Shown: positions 32,403 to 41,937, counted from the stretch's first letter. The stretch is DNA of 64,000 bases from SXRF01 sp038043465 (GCA_038043465.1 JBBTBX010000009.1:62001-126000), one strand, 5' to 3'. Program-made: numbers and translations. The notes: generated by a model not told the origin, from the sequence alone.

Positions 32403-33413
32403 CTAAACCAAAACATCCGTCCATAATTCCGATTCAGGAGGCACTGGGGATTTCTGGGCAAAATCGGCGGCTTCTGCTACAATTGCTTTTATTTCCTTAT
32501 CGATTTCTTTCAGAGAATCTTCACTGGCATATTTGTCTTTAATCAGGCGCGTTTTCAAACCTTCAATCGGGTCGTGGTGCTCCTTGTAATCTTCGACTTC
32601 TTCTTTGCTGCGATATTTTGCCGGATCAGACATTGAATGACCACGATAGCGGTAGGTTTTCATTTCAAGCAGGAATGGACCTTTGCCGGCGCGAACATGT
32701 GCAACTGCTTCCTGACCAGCTTCACGCACTGCTACCACATCCATACCATTAACCTGCCTGCCAATAATACCAAAACCTTCGCCACGTTTATAAAGCTCAG
32801 TAGTGGCGTGGCTGCGTTTGGTGGAAGTACCCATCGCATATTCGTTATTCTCAATAATGTAAATTACTGGCAGTTTCCACAGGCTTGCCATGTTGAACGC
32901 TTCATAAACCTGCCCTTGATTGACCGAACCATCACCAAAATATACGAGGCTCAAATTTCCATTCTCGCGGTATTTATGAGCGAAAGCTATGCCCGTTCCC
33001 AGCGGCACTTGCGCGCCAACGATTCCATGCCCGCCATAAAAATGCTTCTCGGTGGAGAACATGTGCATCGAGCCACCCTTGCCTTTGGAAAAACCATCAA
33101 TGCGGCCAGTAAGCTCCGCCATAATTCCTTTCGGATCCATACCGCAAGCGAGCATATGACCATGATCGCGGTAGCTGGTTATCACCGCATCATTTGGGGT
33201 GATGCAGCTTTGCATGCCAACCACCACTGCTTCCTGCCCGATATATAAATGGCAGAAACCGCCGATAAGCCCCATACCATAAAGCTGACCAGCTTTTTCT
33301 TCAAAGCGGCGAATCATCAACATTTCACGATATAAGGAAAGCAGGAGTTCTTTAGATACTGGTTTGTTCACGCTGCTTATTTCACTCACCACTGTTTTTG
33401 CCGCTTTAGACAT
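32403..33413 (-). CDS. pdhA: Pyruvate dehydrogenase E1 component alpha subunit
   Basis: Thiamine-diphosphate-dependent alpha subunit. The ThDP/Mg motif is in YFGDGSVNQGQVYEAFNMASLWKLPVIYIIENN (GDGx22-25N). SYRDHGHMLACGMDP and RYRGHSMSDPAKYR (the loop phosphorylated in mitochondria) are present. The length of 336 aa is usual. First gene of the pdh cluster: the ribosome site GGAGTTTTC precedes the ATG, and an AT-rich upstream gap (33414-33560) probably holds the promoter. Confidence 0.96.
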   Translation of the reverse strand: MSKAAKTVVSEISSVNKPVSKELLLSLYREMLMIRRFEEKAGQLYGMGLIGGFCHLYIGQEAVVVGMQSCITPNDAVITSYRDHGHMLACGMDPKGIMAELTGRIDGFSKGKGGSMHMFSTEKHFYGGHGIVGAQVPLGTGIAFAHKYRENGNLSLVYFGDGSVNQGQVYEAFNMASLWKLPVIYIIENNEYAMGTSTKRSHATTELYKRGEGFGIIGRQVNGMDVVAVREAGQEAVAHVRAGKGPFLLEMKTYRYRGHSMSDPAKYRSKEEVEDYKEHHDPIEGLKTRLIKDKYASEDSLKEIDKEIKAIVAEAADFAQKSPVPPESELWTDVLV

Positions 33414-33560
33414 GAAAACTCCAAAAAATATAATATGAATTATATATGATAATAAACCGGTATAAAGCAGAAAAACAACCTGTTTTGCAAGAGTTTAATC
33501 AAGATTTTTGTGCTGCACTGCAATATGGATGAGGGGTAATTGGATGATTAGATAACTGAA

Positions 33561-33609
33561 GAAAAGAGTTTACTTAACTGCCAAATCCTTTAGTAATCTA
33601 GTCATCTTA
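33561..33609. repeat. 49-base direct repeat, copy 1
   Basis: GAAAAGAGTTTACTTAACTG... to ...AATCTAGTCATCTTA. It matches 34581-34629 at 46 of 49 positions in the same orientation, and the two flank the pilin-like gene. Each copy lies 37 and 28 bases before a start codon. Confidence 0.85.
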
Positions 33610-33645
33610 ATATATAAATTATTTCAGTTTATGTCCTAAATACTT

Positions 33646-34503
<858 letters not shown>

Positions 34504-34580
34504 ATAATCCATAAGGTTGTGCTATAATGATTGTTTCCTATGCCGCAATATGGATAGTTATACGGCAAGCCGGCTATAAA

Positions 34581-34629
34581 GAAAAAAGTTTACTTAACCG
34601 CCAAATCCTTTAGTAATCTGGTCATCTTA
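34581..34629. repeat. 49-base direct repeat, copy 2
   Basis: Near-identical to 33561-33609 (three differences). It stands 28 bases before the parE start and could be the duplicated promoter region. Upstream of both, GCAATATGGAT also recurs (about 33521 and 34543), so the similarity extends beyond the 49 bases. Confidence 0.85.
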
Positions 34630-34656
34630 TAATATATTCATCCAGTCATCTCACAT

Positions 34657-36633
34657 ATGTCCGATCTATTTACATCCAAAAACAATAACATAAATTCTTC
34701 CTATACCGCCGAAGATATCGAGGTATTGGAAGGGCTTGAGCCGGTGCGCCGTCGCCCGGGGATGTATATAGGCGGAACCGATGAAACCGCCATGCACCAT
34801 CTCGTCAATGAGATTTTTGATAATGCTATGGACGAAGCAGTGGCAGGGTTTGCCGATTCCATAGAGTTTGAGGTTAAGCCGGATAATATAATAATAGTGC
34901 GCGATAATGGGCGCGGGATTCCAATTGACCCGCATCCTAAATTCCCGAAAAAATCGGCGATGGAAGTTATTATGACCATGCTCCATTCCGGCGGGAAGTT
35001 CGGTGGCAAGGTGTATGATACATCAGGCGGGCTGCATGGTGTTGGTATTTCGGTGGTGAATGCCCTTTCCGACTATATGGAAGTGGAGGTGGTGCGGAGT
35101 AAAACCGTCTATCGCCAGTCATATTCGCGTGGGGAACCGACCAGCAAGCTCATGAAAATTGGTGATGATCCGAAAGGACGGGGAACAACGGTTGCCTTTC
35201 GTCCTGACACCCAGATTTTTGGCAAGGCTAAATTCCGCCCGGAAAAACTATATAAACTGGCACGCTCCAAAGCCTATCTGTTCCGTGGGGTTAAGATACG
35301 CTGGAAATGTGATAAGTCCCTGCTGCCTGAAGGCAGCGAAATACCAACGGAAGATACTATCCATTTCCCGAATGGTCTGCGTGATTTTCTCAGTCAACAA
35401 TTGGAAGGCCGCGCAACCGTAACCTCGCAACCATTTTTCGGAGAAGCAGAACTTGCCGGAAAAATGGGACGCATCGAATGGGCGGTTGATTGGCCGGCGG
35501 ATGAAGAATCATATATAAGCACTTATTGTAATACAATTCCAACACCTGATGGCGGAACCCACGAAACGGGACTGCGCTCTGCTATCAATAAAGGTATCCG
35601 CGCTTATGGCGAGCTTACCAATAATAAAAAAATTACACAGGCACAGGGTGAAGATATTTTAGGTGGGGCGGTGATTGTGCTGTCGCTATTCATCCGTGAC
35701 CCACAGTTCCAGGGGCAAACCAAAAACCGCCTGGTGAGCGCGGAAGCAGCGCGGCTGGTGGAAAACGCCATGCGTGACCATTTTGATCATTACCTAAGTG
35801 GTGACACGGAAAATAGTACCAAATTAATGAATGTAATCATCCAACGTTTGGAAGAACGCCTGCGCCGTAAATCGGAAAAAGAAGTCAGCCGCAAAGCTGT
35901 GACCACCCGCCTGCGCCTTCCGGGAAAACTAGCTGACTGCTCGCGCTCCACCAATAAAGGCACCGAGATTTTCATTGTGGAAGGTGACTCAGCAGGTGGC
36001 AGCGCGAAACAAGCAAGAAACCGTGAAACTCAGGCGATTTTACCGCTACGCGGAAAAATCCTGAATGTCGCCAGCGCATCACTTGATAAAATCAAGGCCA
36101 ATCAGGAACTTTCTGATCTCGTTCTAGCTCTTGGTTGTGGCAGTGGTTCGCATTACACGCCCGACGCGCTGCGCTATGAAAAAGTAATTATCATGACCGA
36201 TGCTGACGTGGACGGCGCGCATATAGCTTCGCTGCTCATGACCTTTTTCTATCAGGAAATGCCGAGCCTGATTTCTGGTGGACATTTATTCCTTGCCCGC
36301 CCTCCTCTGTTCCGCATCACCATCAGTAACCAGACTTACTACGCGCAGGATGAAAAAGAGAAAACCCAGATAATCGCCAAACACGCCAAAGGTAATGCCA
36401 AAGTCGAGGTTGGTCGTTTTAAAGGTCTAGGAGAAATGACTCCGCCGCAGCTTAAAGAAACCACCATGAATCCGGAAAACCGGATATTGTTGAAAGTCCT
36501 GATTGATAGTGATGATAGCGAACGCACTTCCGAGCGCGTTGAACAGCTGATGGGACGCAAACCCGAACACCGCTTTACCTTCATTCAGGAACAAACCCGC
36601 GACCGGGTGGTGATTGATGAGCTGGATGTTTAA
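34657..36633 (+). CDS. parE: DNA topoisomerase IV subunit B
   Basis: ATPase subunit of topoisomerase IV, which decatenates chromosomes. GHKL ATPase motifs: LVNEIFDNAMDEA (Mg-binding Asn), VRDNGRGIPIDPHP and DTSGGLHGVGISVVNALS. The TOPRIM domain has IVEGDSAGGSAKQARNR and MTDADVDGAHIASLL. The C-terminal QLMGRKPEHRFTFIQ ends the gyrB/parE family. 658 aa fits ParE rather than GyrB (about 800). Not to be confused with the unrelated toxin ParE at 37343. Confidence 0.95.
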   Translation: MSDLFTSKNNNINSSYTAEDIEVLEGLEPVRRRPGMYIGGTDETAMHHLVNEIFDNAMDEAVAGFADSIEFEVKPDNIIIVRDNGRGIPIDPHPKFPKKSAMEVIMTMLHSGGKFGGKVYDTSGGLHGVGISVVNALSDYMEVEVVRSKTVYRQSYSRGEPTSKLMKIGDDPKGRGTTVAFRPDTQIFGKAKFRPEKLYKLARSKAYLFRGVKIRWKCDKSLLPEGSEIPTEDTIHFPNGLRDFLSQQLEGRATVTSQPFFGEAELAGKMGRIEWAVDWPADEESYISTYCNTIPTPDGGTHETGLRSAINKGIRAYGELTNNKKITQAQGEDILGGAVIVLSLFIRDPQFQGQTKNRLVSAEAARLVENAMRDHFDHYLSGDTENSTKLMNVIIQRLEERLRRKSEKEVSRKAVTTRLRLPGKLADCSRSTNKGTEIFIVEGDSAGGSAKQARNRETQAILPLRGKILNVASASLDKIKANQELSDLVLALGCGSGSHYTPDALRYEKVIIMTDADVDGAHIASLLMTFFYQEMPSLISGGHLFLARPPLFRITISNQTYYAQDEKEKTQIIAKHAKGNAKVEVGRFKGLGEMTPPQLKETTMNPENRILLKVLIDSDDSERTSERVEQLMGRKPEHRFTFIQEQTRDRVVIDELDV

Positions 36634-36642
36634 GGAGAAAAT

Positions 36643-36999
36643 ATGTCAGACAATATTAAAAATCGTGATGGAAATCTGGTAACAGTTGATTTCACCCAAA
36701 AATCCGCACCTCAAATAAATTTGCGAGGAAAAGAAACAAACCCATTATCTGCAGTAGCGGTTGCCACTGCACTTACGCCAGTGCTTATCGCCGGTGCTGC
36801 CGTTCCTTTCCTTGCAGGTGACAAAAAAGATAATGGCACTTCCGATAAAAGCCCCACTCCTCACGAACAGAAATTAGATGAACTACCAGAGCATATGAGA
36901 TTACCGACGAGTGAGATAATAAAGAAATTTAGCGAAAAGCAAGGCGGTGGTCATGTCAGCAGAATTGAGAAAGAAGAAGATAGTGGCAAACAAAGATAG
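36643..36999 (+). CDS. Hypothetical protein with one membrane segment (118 aa)
   Basis: Starts nine bases after parE, with AAGGAG as ribosome site. An N-terminal polar region, a central Ala-rich helix (SAVAVATALTPVLIAGAAVPF, about 47-67) and a charged tail (EIIKKFSEKQGGGHVSRIEK). No function recognised. Confidence 0.65.
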   Translation: MSDNIKNRDGNLVTVDFTQKSAPQINLRGKETNPLSAVAVATALTPVLIAGAAVPFLAGDKKDNGTSDKSPTPHEQKLDELPEHMRLPTSEIIKKFSEKQGGGHVSRIEKEEDSGKQR

Positions 37000-37083
37000 C
37001 TTAATCTTATGTGCAGCATTCCAATAAACTCATTGAAATATCAACATTCTTTTGCTAGTCTAAAAGTATAAATGGAGGGCAAT

Positions 37084-37350
37084 ATGAACATATCGATTTC
37101 ACCGGAATTTGAACAATTTGTAAATTCCAAGATTGAAGCTGGGGAATATTGCTCGGCTGGCGAAATGGTTAATGATGCCCTGCGCCTGCTTGCAGAGCGT
37201 GACGAACTTCGCCAAATCCGAATCCGCAAACTAAACCAGGAAATACAGCTTGGGTTGGATCAGGTTGAGCGTGGAGATGTGGTTTCGGCAGAGGAATCAA
37301 AGGCGCGTATAGATAAGCTATTTAAATCTATTGAAAGTCATCATGACTGA
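37084..37350 (+). CDS. parD: ParD-like ribbon-helix-helix antitoxin
   Basis: 88 aa; the start is at 37084 because GGAGG stands six bases upstream (the frame's earlier ATG at 37072 contains that site). The N-terminal RHH domain is MNISISPEFEQFVNSKIEAG...SAGEMVNDALRLL, the C-terminal charged helix (QIQLGLDQVERGDVV-type) binds the toxin. Overlaps the parE toxin by eight bases. Inserted between the topoisomerase gene region and pepA, all on the plus strand. Confidence 0.9.
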   Translation: MNISISPEFEQFVNSKIEAGEYCSAGEMVNDALRLLAERDELRQIRIRKLNQEIQLGLDQVERGDVVSAEESKARIDKLFKSIESHHD

Positions 37351-37642
37351 AATTTTTAAACTTTCTGACTTAGCTCAGGATGATTATGAAGATATTTTGA
37401 GTTATATAGCTGAAGGTAATTTATCCGCAGCAAAGCAGGTACGAATTGAGTTTAGCAAAACATTTGCACTGCTCGCCAAAAATCCCAATATCGGGCATAA
37501 GCGCAGCGATATAACCAACAAACCTGTTCGTTTCTGGAACTTATATAGTTACCAGATTATTTATGCCGAAAATACTAGCCCACTACAAATTTTGCGGATA
37601 TTAAGTGGCTATCGTGACCTTGCCAATATTCTTGAGGATTAA
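37343..37642 (+). CDS. ParE/RelE-superfamily toxin
   Basis: 99 aa from ATG 37343, which overlaps the antitoxin stop (CATGACTGA). ParE fold: FKLSDLAQDDYEDILSYIAE, PNIGHKRSDI, YQIIYAENTSPLQILRILSGYRD. Such toxins poison DNA gyrase. It is five bases before pepA, so pepA expression may depend on this module's transcript. Confidence 0.9.
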   Translation: MTEIFKLSDLAQDDYEDILSYIAEGNLSAAKQVRIEFSKTFALLAKNPNIGHKRSDITNKPVRFWNLYSYQIIYAENTSPLQILRILSGYRDLANILED

Positions 37643-37647
37643 ATAAC

Positions 37648-39039
37648 ATGACCCACATATTCCCCATTATAGCCAAGTCCAAAGTCGCCAGCACGCCAAT
37701 TTATTGGTTCACCAAAGAAAATTTTCCGGCGTGGAAAAGAAAGCAACCTAAGATATTGCAAAAATGGATAACTGATAATGGCTTTAATGCCAAACCAGAG
37801 AGCTACATGCTAGTTCCCAACAAAGATGGTTCACTGTGCAGCATCATTGCTGGTGTGGAAACTCCACTGAATATCTGGAGCATTGCCTTTTTACCAACCA
37901 AAATTCCCGCTGGTATTTATCATCTGGAAAGTTCTTTTGATAAAGAAGAAGCAACTAATCTAGCACTGGGCTGGTCGCTCGCCACTTATGAATTCACTCG
38001 CTATAAAAACAGTGACAAAAAATTTCCGGAGCTTGTTGCACCAAAAAATTGTGACGTTCCGCTTACAAAATCATTCTTTGAAGCAATCTGCTGGGCGCGA
38101 GATTTAATAAACACTCCCGCCAATGATATGAATCCGGCAGCACTTGCCAACGAAGCTGTAAACTGGGCGAAATCGGCGCAAGCAAAGGCGGGCGTGATAA
38201 GGGGTGAAGAATTGCTCAAAGCTAATTACCCGATGATTTACGCTGTAGGCAAAGCAGCAAATGTTTCTCCACGTCTTGTTGATATTCGCTTTCCCCTGAA
38301 GAACGCACCAAAAATTACATTGGTCGGCAAAGGTGTAACTTTTGATTCTGGTGGTCTTGATATTAAATCCGCAGGCGGAATGAAAATAATGAAAAAAGAT
38401 ATGGGCGGAGCAGCTAACGTCCTCGCACTTGCCAAAGTTATACTTGATACAAAACTACCCGTGCAACTGCGCATTCTGCTGCCGATTGTGGAAAATGCGG
38501 TATCAGGCAACGCTATGCGCCCGCTGGATATTGTGCCAACACGCAAGGGCATAAATGTTGAGATTGGTAATACTGATGCGGAAGGTCGGCTGATACTTTG
38601 CGACGCGCTGTTTGAAGCTGATAGCGAAACACCTGACCTTATAATTGATTGCGCGACACTTACGGGAGCTGCACGCGTGGCACTCGGAACAGAAATTCCA
38701 GCATTTTTTACTGCCGATAATAAACTCGCAAATAAACTCTCTGAAATAAGCGAAAATGAACACGACCCTCTCTGGCGTTTACCACTATGGAAAGCCTATC
38801 GCAGCCAACTTGATACGCCAAACGCTGACCTAAGCAATGATCCGGATAGCAGTTTCGCAGGTGCAATAACTGCAGCTTTATTCCTCCAGGAATTTGTAAG
38901 TAAAACAAAATCATGGATTCATGTTGACATGATGGCATGGAATCTGCAAAACAAAGCAGGTCGTCCGCAAGGTGGCGAAGCGATGGCAATTCGTGCATTA
39001 TATAAACTGATAAAGGAAAATTATGTCGGTACGCGCTAA
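37648..39039 (+). CDS. pepA: Leucyl aminopeptidase family (M17) protein
   Basis: Two-metal M17 aminopeptidase. Metal and catalytic residues are in GKGVTFDSGGLDIKSAGGMK (K, D), KKDMGGAANVLALA and NTDAEGRLILCDAL (D, E, R). The N-terminal domain (1-170) is more divergent. The length of 463 aa is normal. In other bacteria PepA also binds DNA. It overlaps the following MarR-type gene by 17 bases. Confidence 0.92.
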   Translation: MTHIFPIIAKSKVASTPIYWFTKENFPAWKRKQPKILQKWITDNGFNAKPESYMLVPNKDGSLCSIIAGVETPLNIWSIAFLPTKIPAGIYHLESSFDKEEATNLALGWSLATYEFTRYKNSDKKFPELVAPKNCDVPLTKSFFEAICWARDLINTPANDMNPAALANEAVNWAKSAQAKAGVIRGEELLKANYPMIYAVGKAANVSPRLVDIRFPLKNAPKITLVGKGVTFDSGGLDIKSAGGMKIMKKDMGGAANVLALAKVILDTKLPVQLRILLPIVENAVSGNAMRPLDIVPTRKGINVEIGNTDAEGRLILCDALFEADSETPDLIIDCATLTGAARVALGTEIPAFFTADNKLANKLSEISENEHDPLWRLPLWKAYRSQLDTPNADLSNDPDSSFAGAITAALFLQEFVSKTKSWIHVDMMAWNLQNKAGRPQGGEAMAIRALYKLIKENYVGTR

Positions 39040-39394
39040 GGAAGAAAAAATCGGCTCATCAAAAACAATCCGCGCATTATCATTCTGGCATGGCGTGACT
39101 TCAACCGCACTTAAAACAATGCCTGTTGATTTATCGGCTCGCCAGACTGCCGTGTTGCTGAACATATATTTGATGCCACCGCCACATAGCATTAAATCAC
39201 TGGCGGAAGAGCTGATGATTTCCAAGCCCGCCATTTGCCGCGCGGTGGATGCTCTGGAAAATGCGAAATTGATAAAGCGTATCCGCGATAAGCAGGATAA
39301 GCGCAACGTAATAATCCAGAGGACTGTGAAAGGTTCGGTTTATCTCAGCGAATTTGCTGATATTATCCTTACCGCTTCTAAAGAAGGCAGCTAA
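39023..39394 (+). CDS. MarR-family transcriptional regulator
   Basis: 123 aa. Winged helix: ARQTAVLLNIYL, then SIKSLAEELMISKPAICRAVDALENAKLIKRIRDKQDKRNVII, where DKQDKRN is the wing loop (usual DxRDxR). It begins inside pepA (17-base overlap), so it is co-translated; target genes unknown. Confidence 0.85.
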   Translation: MSVRAKEEKIGSSKTIRALSFWHGVTSTALKTMPVDLSARQTAVLLNIYLMPPPHSIKSLAEELMISKPAICRAVDALENAKLIKRIRDKQDKRNVIIQRTVKGSVYLSEFADIILTASKEGS

Positions 39395-39433
39395 ACTATT
39401 TCTTAAGTATTCAAGACTTATAATAACGTCCAT

Positions 39434-40240
39434 ATGCAATATTATTATATAAACAAAAACGATCAGAAAGATGGGCCACACGATCTGGTAACGATGATGC
39501 GACGCATACGTTCTGGAGTAATAGTTCCAGACACTATGATATATCAGGAAGCTGGGATGGAAGCCGTCCCCGCTTTTAGTATCAGCGAGTTATCGCCGTT
39601 TTTTAATAATCCTGTTGAAGATGTCCGCAATGAGCTGGAAGCATCTGCTAATATATCACTTCTCAAAACTTTTAAAAAAGGCTGGCGTTTTACTTTGGAG
39701 CATCAGGGAATGTCGGTTTTTGCCGGTGCGATACTGCTTGCATCATGGATGTTCGGCAAGCTGGCAGATGGCATATTGCATAATACGGCTTCAAGCATTA
39801 TGGCAAGCTGGATTATGTTCATTTTTTTACAGAGTTGTTTTTTTGCCGTTGCCATCCGCCTTTATCGCGGCCAGAAAACTGATTTAGGTTTTCTTGAACA
39901 CACACTTGCGCCGGTGATTGGAAAAATATCTTTTGCCGCTGTTCTCTTTTCCTTCGCAATAATAGGTGCGCTGCCAGTTTTTATATTTCCCGGTGTTATC
40001 GCCATGCTTACCATAGTTTATATTCCGATGTTCATATTGGATTATAACTACAGCGTAAAACATACTATCACTTCCATATATACTTTACTCGGAAGGATGA
40101 AAAAAACATCTTTTATGAATTTATGCCTCATCACTTTATTCTATATGATAGCTATCGCATTTATAATTCCGATACCGATTGCCATGCCAATTATGGCTGG
40201 TTGCCTTTGCTCCATCTATGAAGAACTATCAACCGCATAA
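39434..40240 (+). CDS. GYF_2-domain integral membrane protein
   Basis: 268 aa. Residues 1-58 form a GYF_2/DUF4339 domain (MQYYYINKNDQKDGPHDL..., GVIVPDTMIYQEAG), thought to bind proline-rich sequences. After it come about six membrane helices, for example MSVFAGAILLASWMFGKLA and FAAVLFSFAIIGALPVFIF. Function not established. Confidence 0.8.
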   Translation: MQYYYINKNDQKDGPHDLVTMMRRIRSGVIVPDTMIYQEAGMEAVPAFSISELSPFFNNPVEDVRNELEASANISLLKTFKKGWRFTLEHQGMSVFAGAILLASWMFGKLADGILHNTASSIMASWIMFIFLQSCFFAVAIRLYRGQKTDLGFLEHTLAPVIGKISFAAVLFSFAIIGALPVFIFPGVIAMLTIVYIPMFILDYNYSVKHTITSIYTLLGRMKKTSFMNLCLITLFYMIAIAFIIPIPIAMPIMAGCLCSIYEELSTA

Positions 40241-40470
40241 ATATGCTGCAAAGCAGCACTCACCCTTGATTACAGCGTATATTTAACTAATTCAAACGCA
40301 TAAACAGCTTCTTTGCGTATTTTTTGCTAATTTTTATTGTGCATCGCAGCAAAAATATCTTTGAAAAACAATAGATTATCCTTTTAATCCACAGAGATTT
40401 GTGTTAATATAAATTTAGGGTTAGAAGAGATTTTAATCCAGCAACACATGGGAGGAGGTTAAATAAGCAT

Positions 40471-40665
40471 ATGTTCAACAAGATCACTTTGTTGCTCGTC
40501 ATATTCGGTGCCATTAACATTGGGCTGGTGACGGTGCTACATGTTGACCTGATCGGCGTATTGTTTGGCACTTTCAGCCACATCATTAGCGTACTGGTCG
40601 GCTTATCTGGTCTGTATATGTTACTTACTACATATACGACACTGTTGAAAAAGCCAGTTCACTAA
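40471..40665 (+). CDS. DUF378 family small membrane protein
   Basis: 64 aa with two hydrophobic helices (ITLLLVIFGAINIGLVTVL and SVLVGLSGLYMLLTTY) and the DUF378 signature of Gly-Asn-x-Gly in the first helix. The ribosome site GGAGGAGG is 11-18 bases upstream. It ends before a strong terminator. Confidence 0.85.
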   Translation: MFNKITLLLVIFGAINIGLVTVLHVDLIGVLFGTFSHIISVLVGLSGLYMLLTTYTTLLKKPVH

Positions 40666-40696
40666 ATTCATAGTGAATTATAATTTTTAACTAACT

Positions 40697-40724
40697 CCCC
40701 GCTTTGGAAACAAGGCGGGGTTTT
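40697..40724 (+). terminator. Rho-independent terminator
   Basis: CCCCGCTTTG-GAAA-CAAGGCGGGG, a 10-bp stem (one G-T pair) with a GNRA-type tetraloop, followed by TTTT. It ends the DUF378 transcript and lies at the 3' end of the convergent small gene at 40726. Confidence 0.92.
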
Positions 40725-40725
40725 G

Positions 40726-40959
40726 TTATGCAAAACAACCTAAACCATATTTTGCTTCAAACTCATCAAAATCCGGAGAGCTATTATTTCCTGCAAGATG
40801 GCAGGCATCCTCACATTGCTGAGCTATCAAACGATCACGCGCTACGAATTCAACGATGTTTTCAATGCTATCGCTATTTTCGGCATTTGCAGAAGCTGCA
40901 ATCACAGGAATATTTACAGCCAGCGGCTGTTCTTGTTTTTTCCGGACAGAATTACGCAT
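40726..40959 (-). CDS. Hypothetical protein (77 aa)
   Basis: Chosen on the minus strand because AGGAGGTG stands four bases before the ATG, an excellent ribosome site; the plus-strand frame over the same region has none and starts inside the terminator. N-terminal basic stretch (RNSVRKKQEQ), then acidic. Not recognised. Confidence 0.55.
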   Translation of the reverse strand: MRNSVRKKQEQPLAVNIPVIAASANAENSDSIENIVEFVARDRLIAQQCEDACHLAGNNSSPDFDEFEAKYGLGCFA

Positions 40960-41082
40960 AACACCTCCTACATGTCTGGTTGGTTATTACCGAGCGCAGT
41001 ATAGCACCAAGATTGTAAAAAATCTATAAAGAATAATGTGCGAATTCGGGAATTATATATTGCAGTGCAATACTATAACTAT

Positions 41083-41196
41083 AGTAATTCTAAATAAGAA
41101 CTGTACAGTTCTTATTTGAAGATACGCTGCCTGCGGCGCGGAAAATCGGACTTTCGGTCTCGATTTTCATAATTATTATGTATACATAATAACTAT
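41083..41196. repeat. Three-hairpin repeat element, copy C
   Basis: Left palindrome AAATAAGAACTGT/ACAGTTCTTATTT (41092-41117), GC box ACGCTGCCTGCGGCGCG, core AAAATCGGACTTTCGG...CGATTTT (about 41142-41167), right palindrome TTATTATGTATACATAATAA (41173-41192). Both palindromes are perfect but differ from those of the other copies. Confidence 0.9.
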
Positions 41197-41207
41197 ACTC
41201 AAAGCAG

Positions 41208-41285
41208 TTCAAGAATTGGCTAGACAACCGAGACGAAGTGTAGAAAAACTACACGAGTCGAAGGTTAACAACGCCAATTCTTGAA
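41208..41285. repeat. Long inverted repeat downstream of mazF
   Basis: TTCAAGAATTGGC (41208-41220) pairs with GCCAATTCTTGAA (41273-41285); inside, CGAAGTGTAG-AAAAA-CTACACGAGTCG forms a second stem (GTGTAG/CTACAC at 41238-41254). It could end the mazEF transcript. The gap from 40960 to 41299 holds only this and copy C. Confidence 0.75.
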
Positions 41286-41299
41286 ATGAGAAGAGTATA

Positions 41300-41623
41300 T
41301 TACAATCCAAGCTGTATATTTATAGCAAGCTCTACTGCTTCCATATCCGATTCATTCAACTGACCAATTTTTTCTTTAAGACGCTGCTTGCTTACTGTCG
41401 CAATCTGGTCAGCACAAGCTTTGCTGGATTTACCTTTTACAGTAACTAATGCCTCACATGGATAAATTTTGCTGATATTACTGGTAAATGGGATAACCTG
41501 AATTCGGTTGAGAGCATTATTGGAAGCATTATTACTTACTATAACTGCGGGACGGGTTTTACCTATTTCTCCGCCGAGTGATGGATCAAACGAAACCCAC
41601 CAGACTTCACCGCGTTTCATCAA
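41300..41623 (-). CDS. mazF: MazF/PemK-family mRNA interferase toxin
   Basis: 107 aa, or 106 from the second of two adjacent ATGs. The MazF fold starts with KRGEVWWVSFDPSLGGEIGKTRPAVIVSN, the catalytic Arg and Thr regions RPAVIV and IPFTSN are present, and the C-terminal strand has ADQIATVSKQRL. Sequence-specific endoribonuclease. It overlaps its antitoxin by 17 bases. Confidence 0.92.
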   Translation of the reverse strand: MMKRGEVWWVSFDPSLGGEIGKTRPAVIVSNNASNNALNRIQVIPFTSNISKIYPCEALVTVKGKSSKACADQIATVSKQRLKEKIGQLNESDMEAVELAINIQLGL

Positions 41624-41834
41624 TATCCTGCGTCAGGTTTTCCACCCACTCGCTAGCTTCAGCTTCGCGCGCTGAATCATTCGCCATATCACGATAGCTG
41701 GCAGCAAGTTCTTTGTTCAGTACATAAGGACGCGCTAAACGCTCCAGGAACTGGCTTATATTCCCCCGCCCTATGACAGCATGTAAGCCCTCATAAACTT
41801 TAGAATCCACGGTTATTGTTAGTTTTTTCTGCAT
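41607..41834 (-). CDS. mazE: MazE-like antitoxin
   Basis: 75 aa. The N-terminal DNA-binding part (KLTITVDSKVYEGLHAVIGRGNISQFLERLARPYV) is ribbon-helix-helix-like rather than the classic AbrB fold, and the acidic tail (SEWVENLTQDIDETR) would cover MazF. Its ATG lies only six bases after a consensus -10 box, so the mRNA may have no leader. The promoter is filled with three TACGTA operators. Confidence 0.85.
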   Translation of the reverse strand: MQKKLTITVDSKVYEGLHAVIGRGNISQFLERLARPYVLNKELAASYRDMANDSAREAEASEWVENLTQDIDETR

Positions 41835-41835
41835 A

Positions 41836-41869
41836 TACGTATATTATACGTATTAAATACGTATGTCAA
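41836..41869 (-). promoter_or_regulatory. mazEF promoter with three helical-phased operators
   Basis: TTGACA (41869-41864), a 17-base spacer and TAATAT (41846-41841) on the minus strand. TACGTA palindromes occur at 41836-41841, 41847-41852 and 41858-41863, exactly 11 bases apart, so they face the same side of the helix. Expected binding site of the MazE-MazF complex. Confidence 0.8.
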
Positions 41870-41877
41870 GCATAAGG

Positions 41878-41906
41878 TTGCATTTCCGTATTAATTGTAT
41901 TACAAT
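41878..41906 (+). promoter_or_regulatory. Promoter of the relBE-type module
   Basis: TTGCAT (41878-41883), a 17-base spacer, TACAAT (41901-41906). The -10 box is one arm of a perfect dyad ATTGTA-T-TACAAT (41894-41906), a likely operator. It lies nine bases from the -35 box of the divergent mazEF promoter, so the two toxin modules share one control region. Confidence 0.65.
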
Positions 41907-41937
41907 GTACTAAATGTAACACATAAGGAATTTATAT

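Noticed and set aside
34657..37642. Both parE genes as one system
   Set aside because: The first is topoisomerase IV subunit B; the second is an unrelated small toxin sharing only the name.
40704..40961. Plus-strand frame opposite the 77-aa gene
   Set aside because: It begins inside a strong terminator and lacks a ribosome site, while the minus-strand gene has AGGAGGTG at good spacing.
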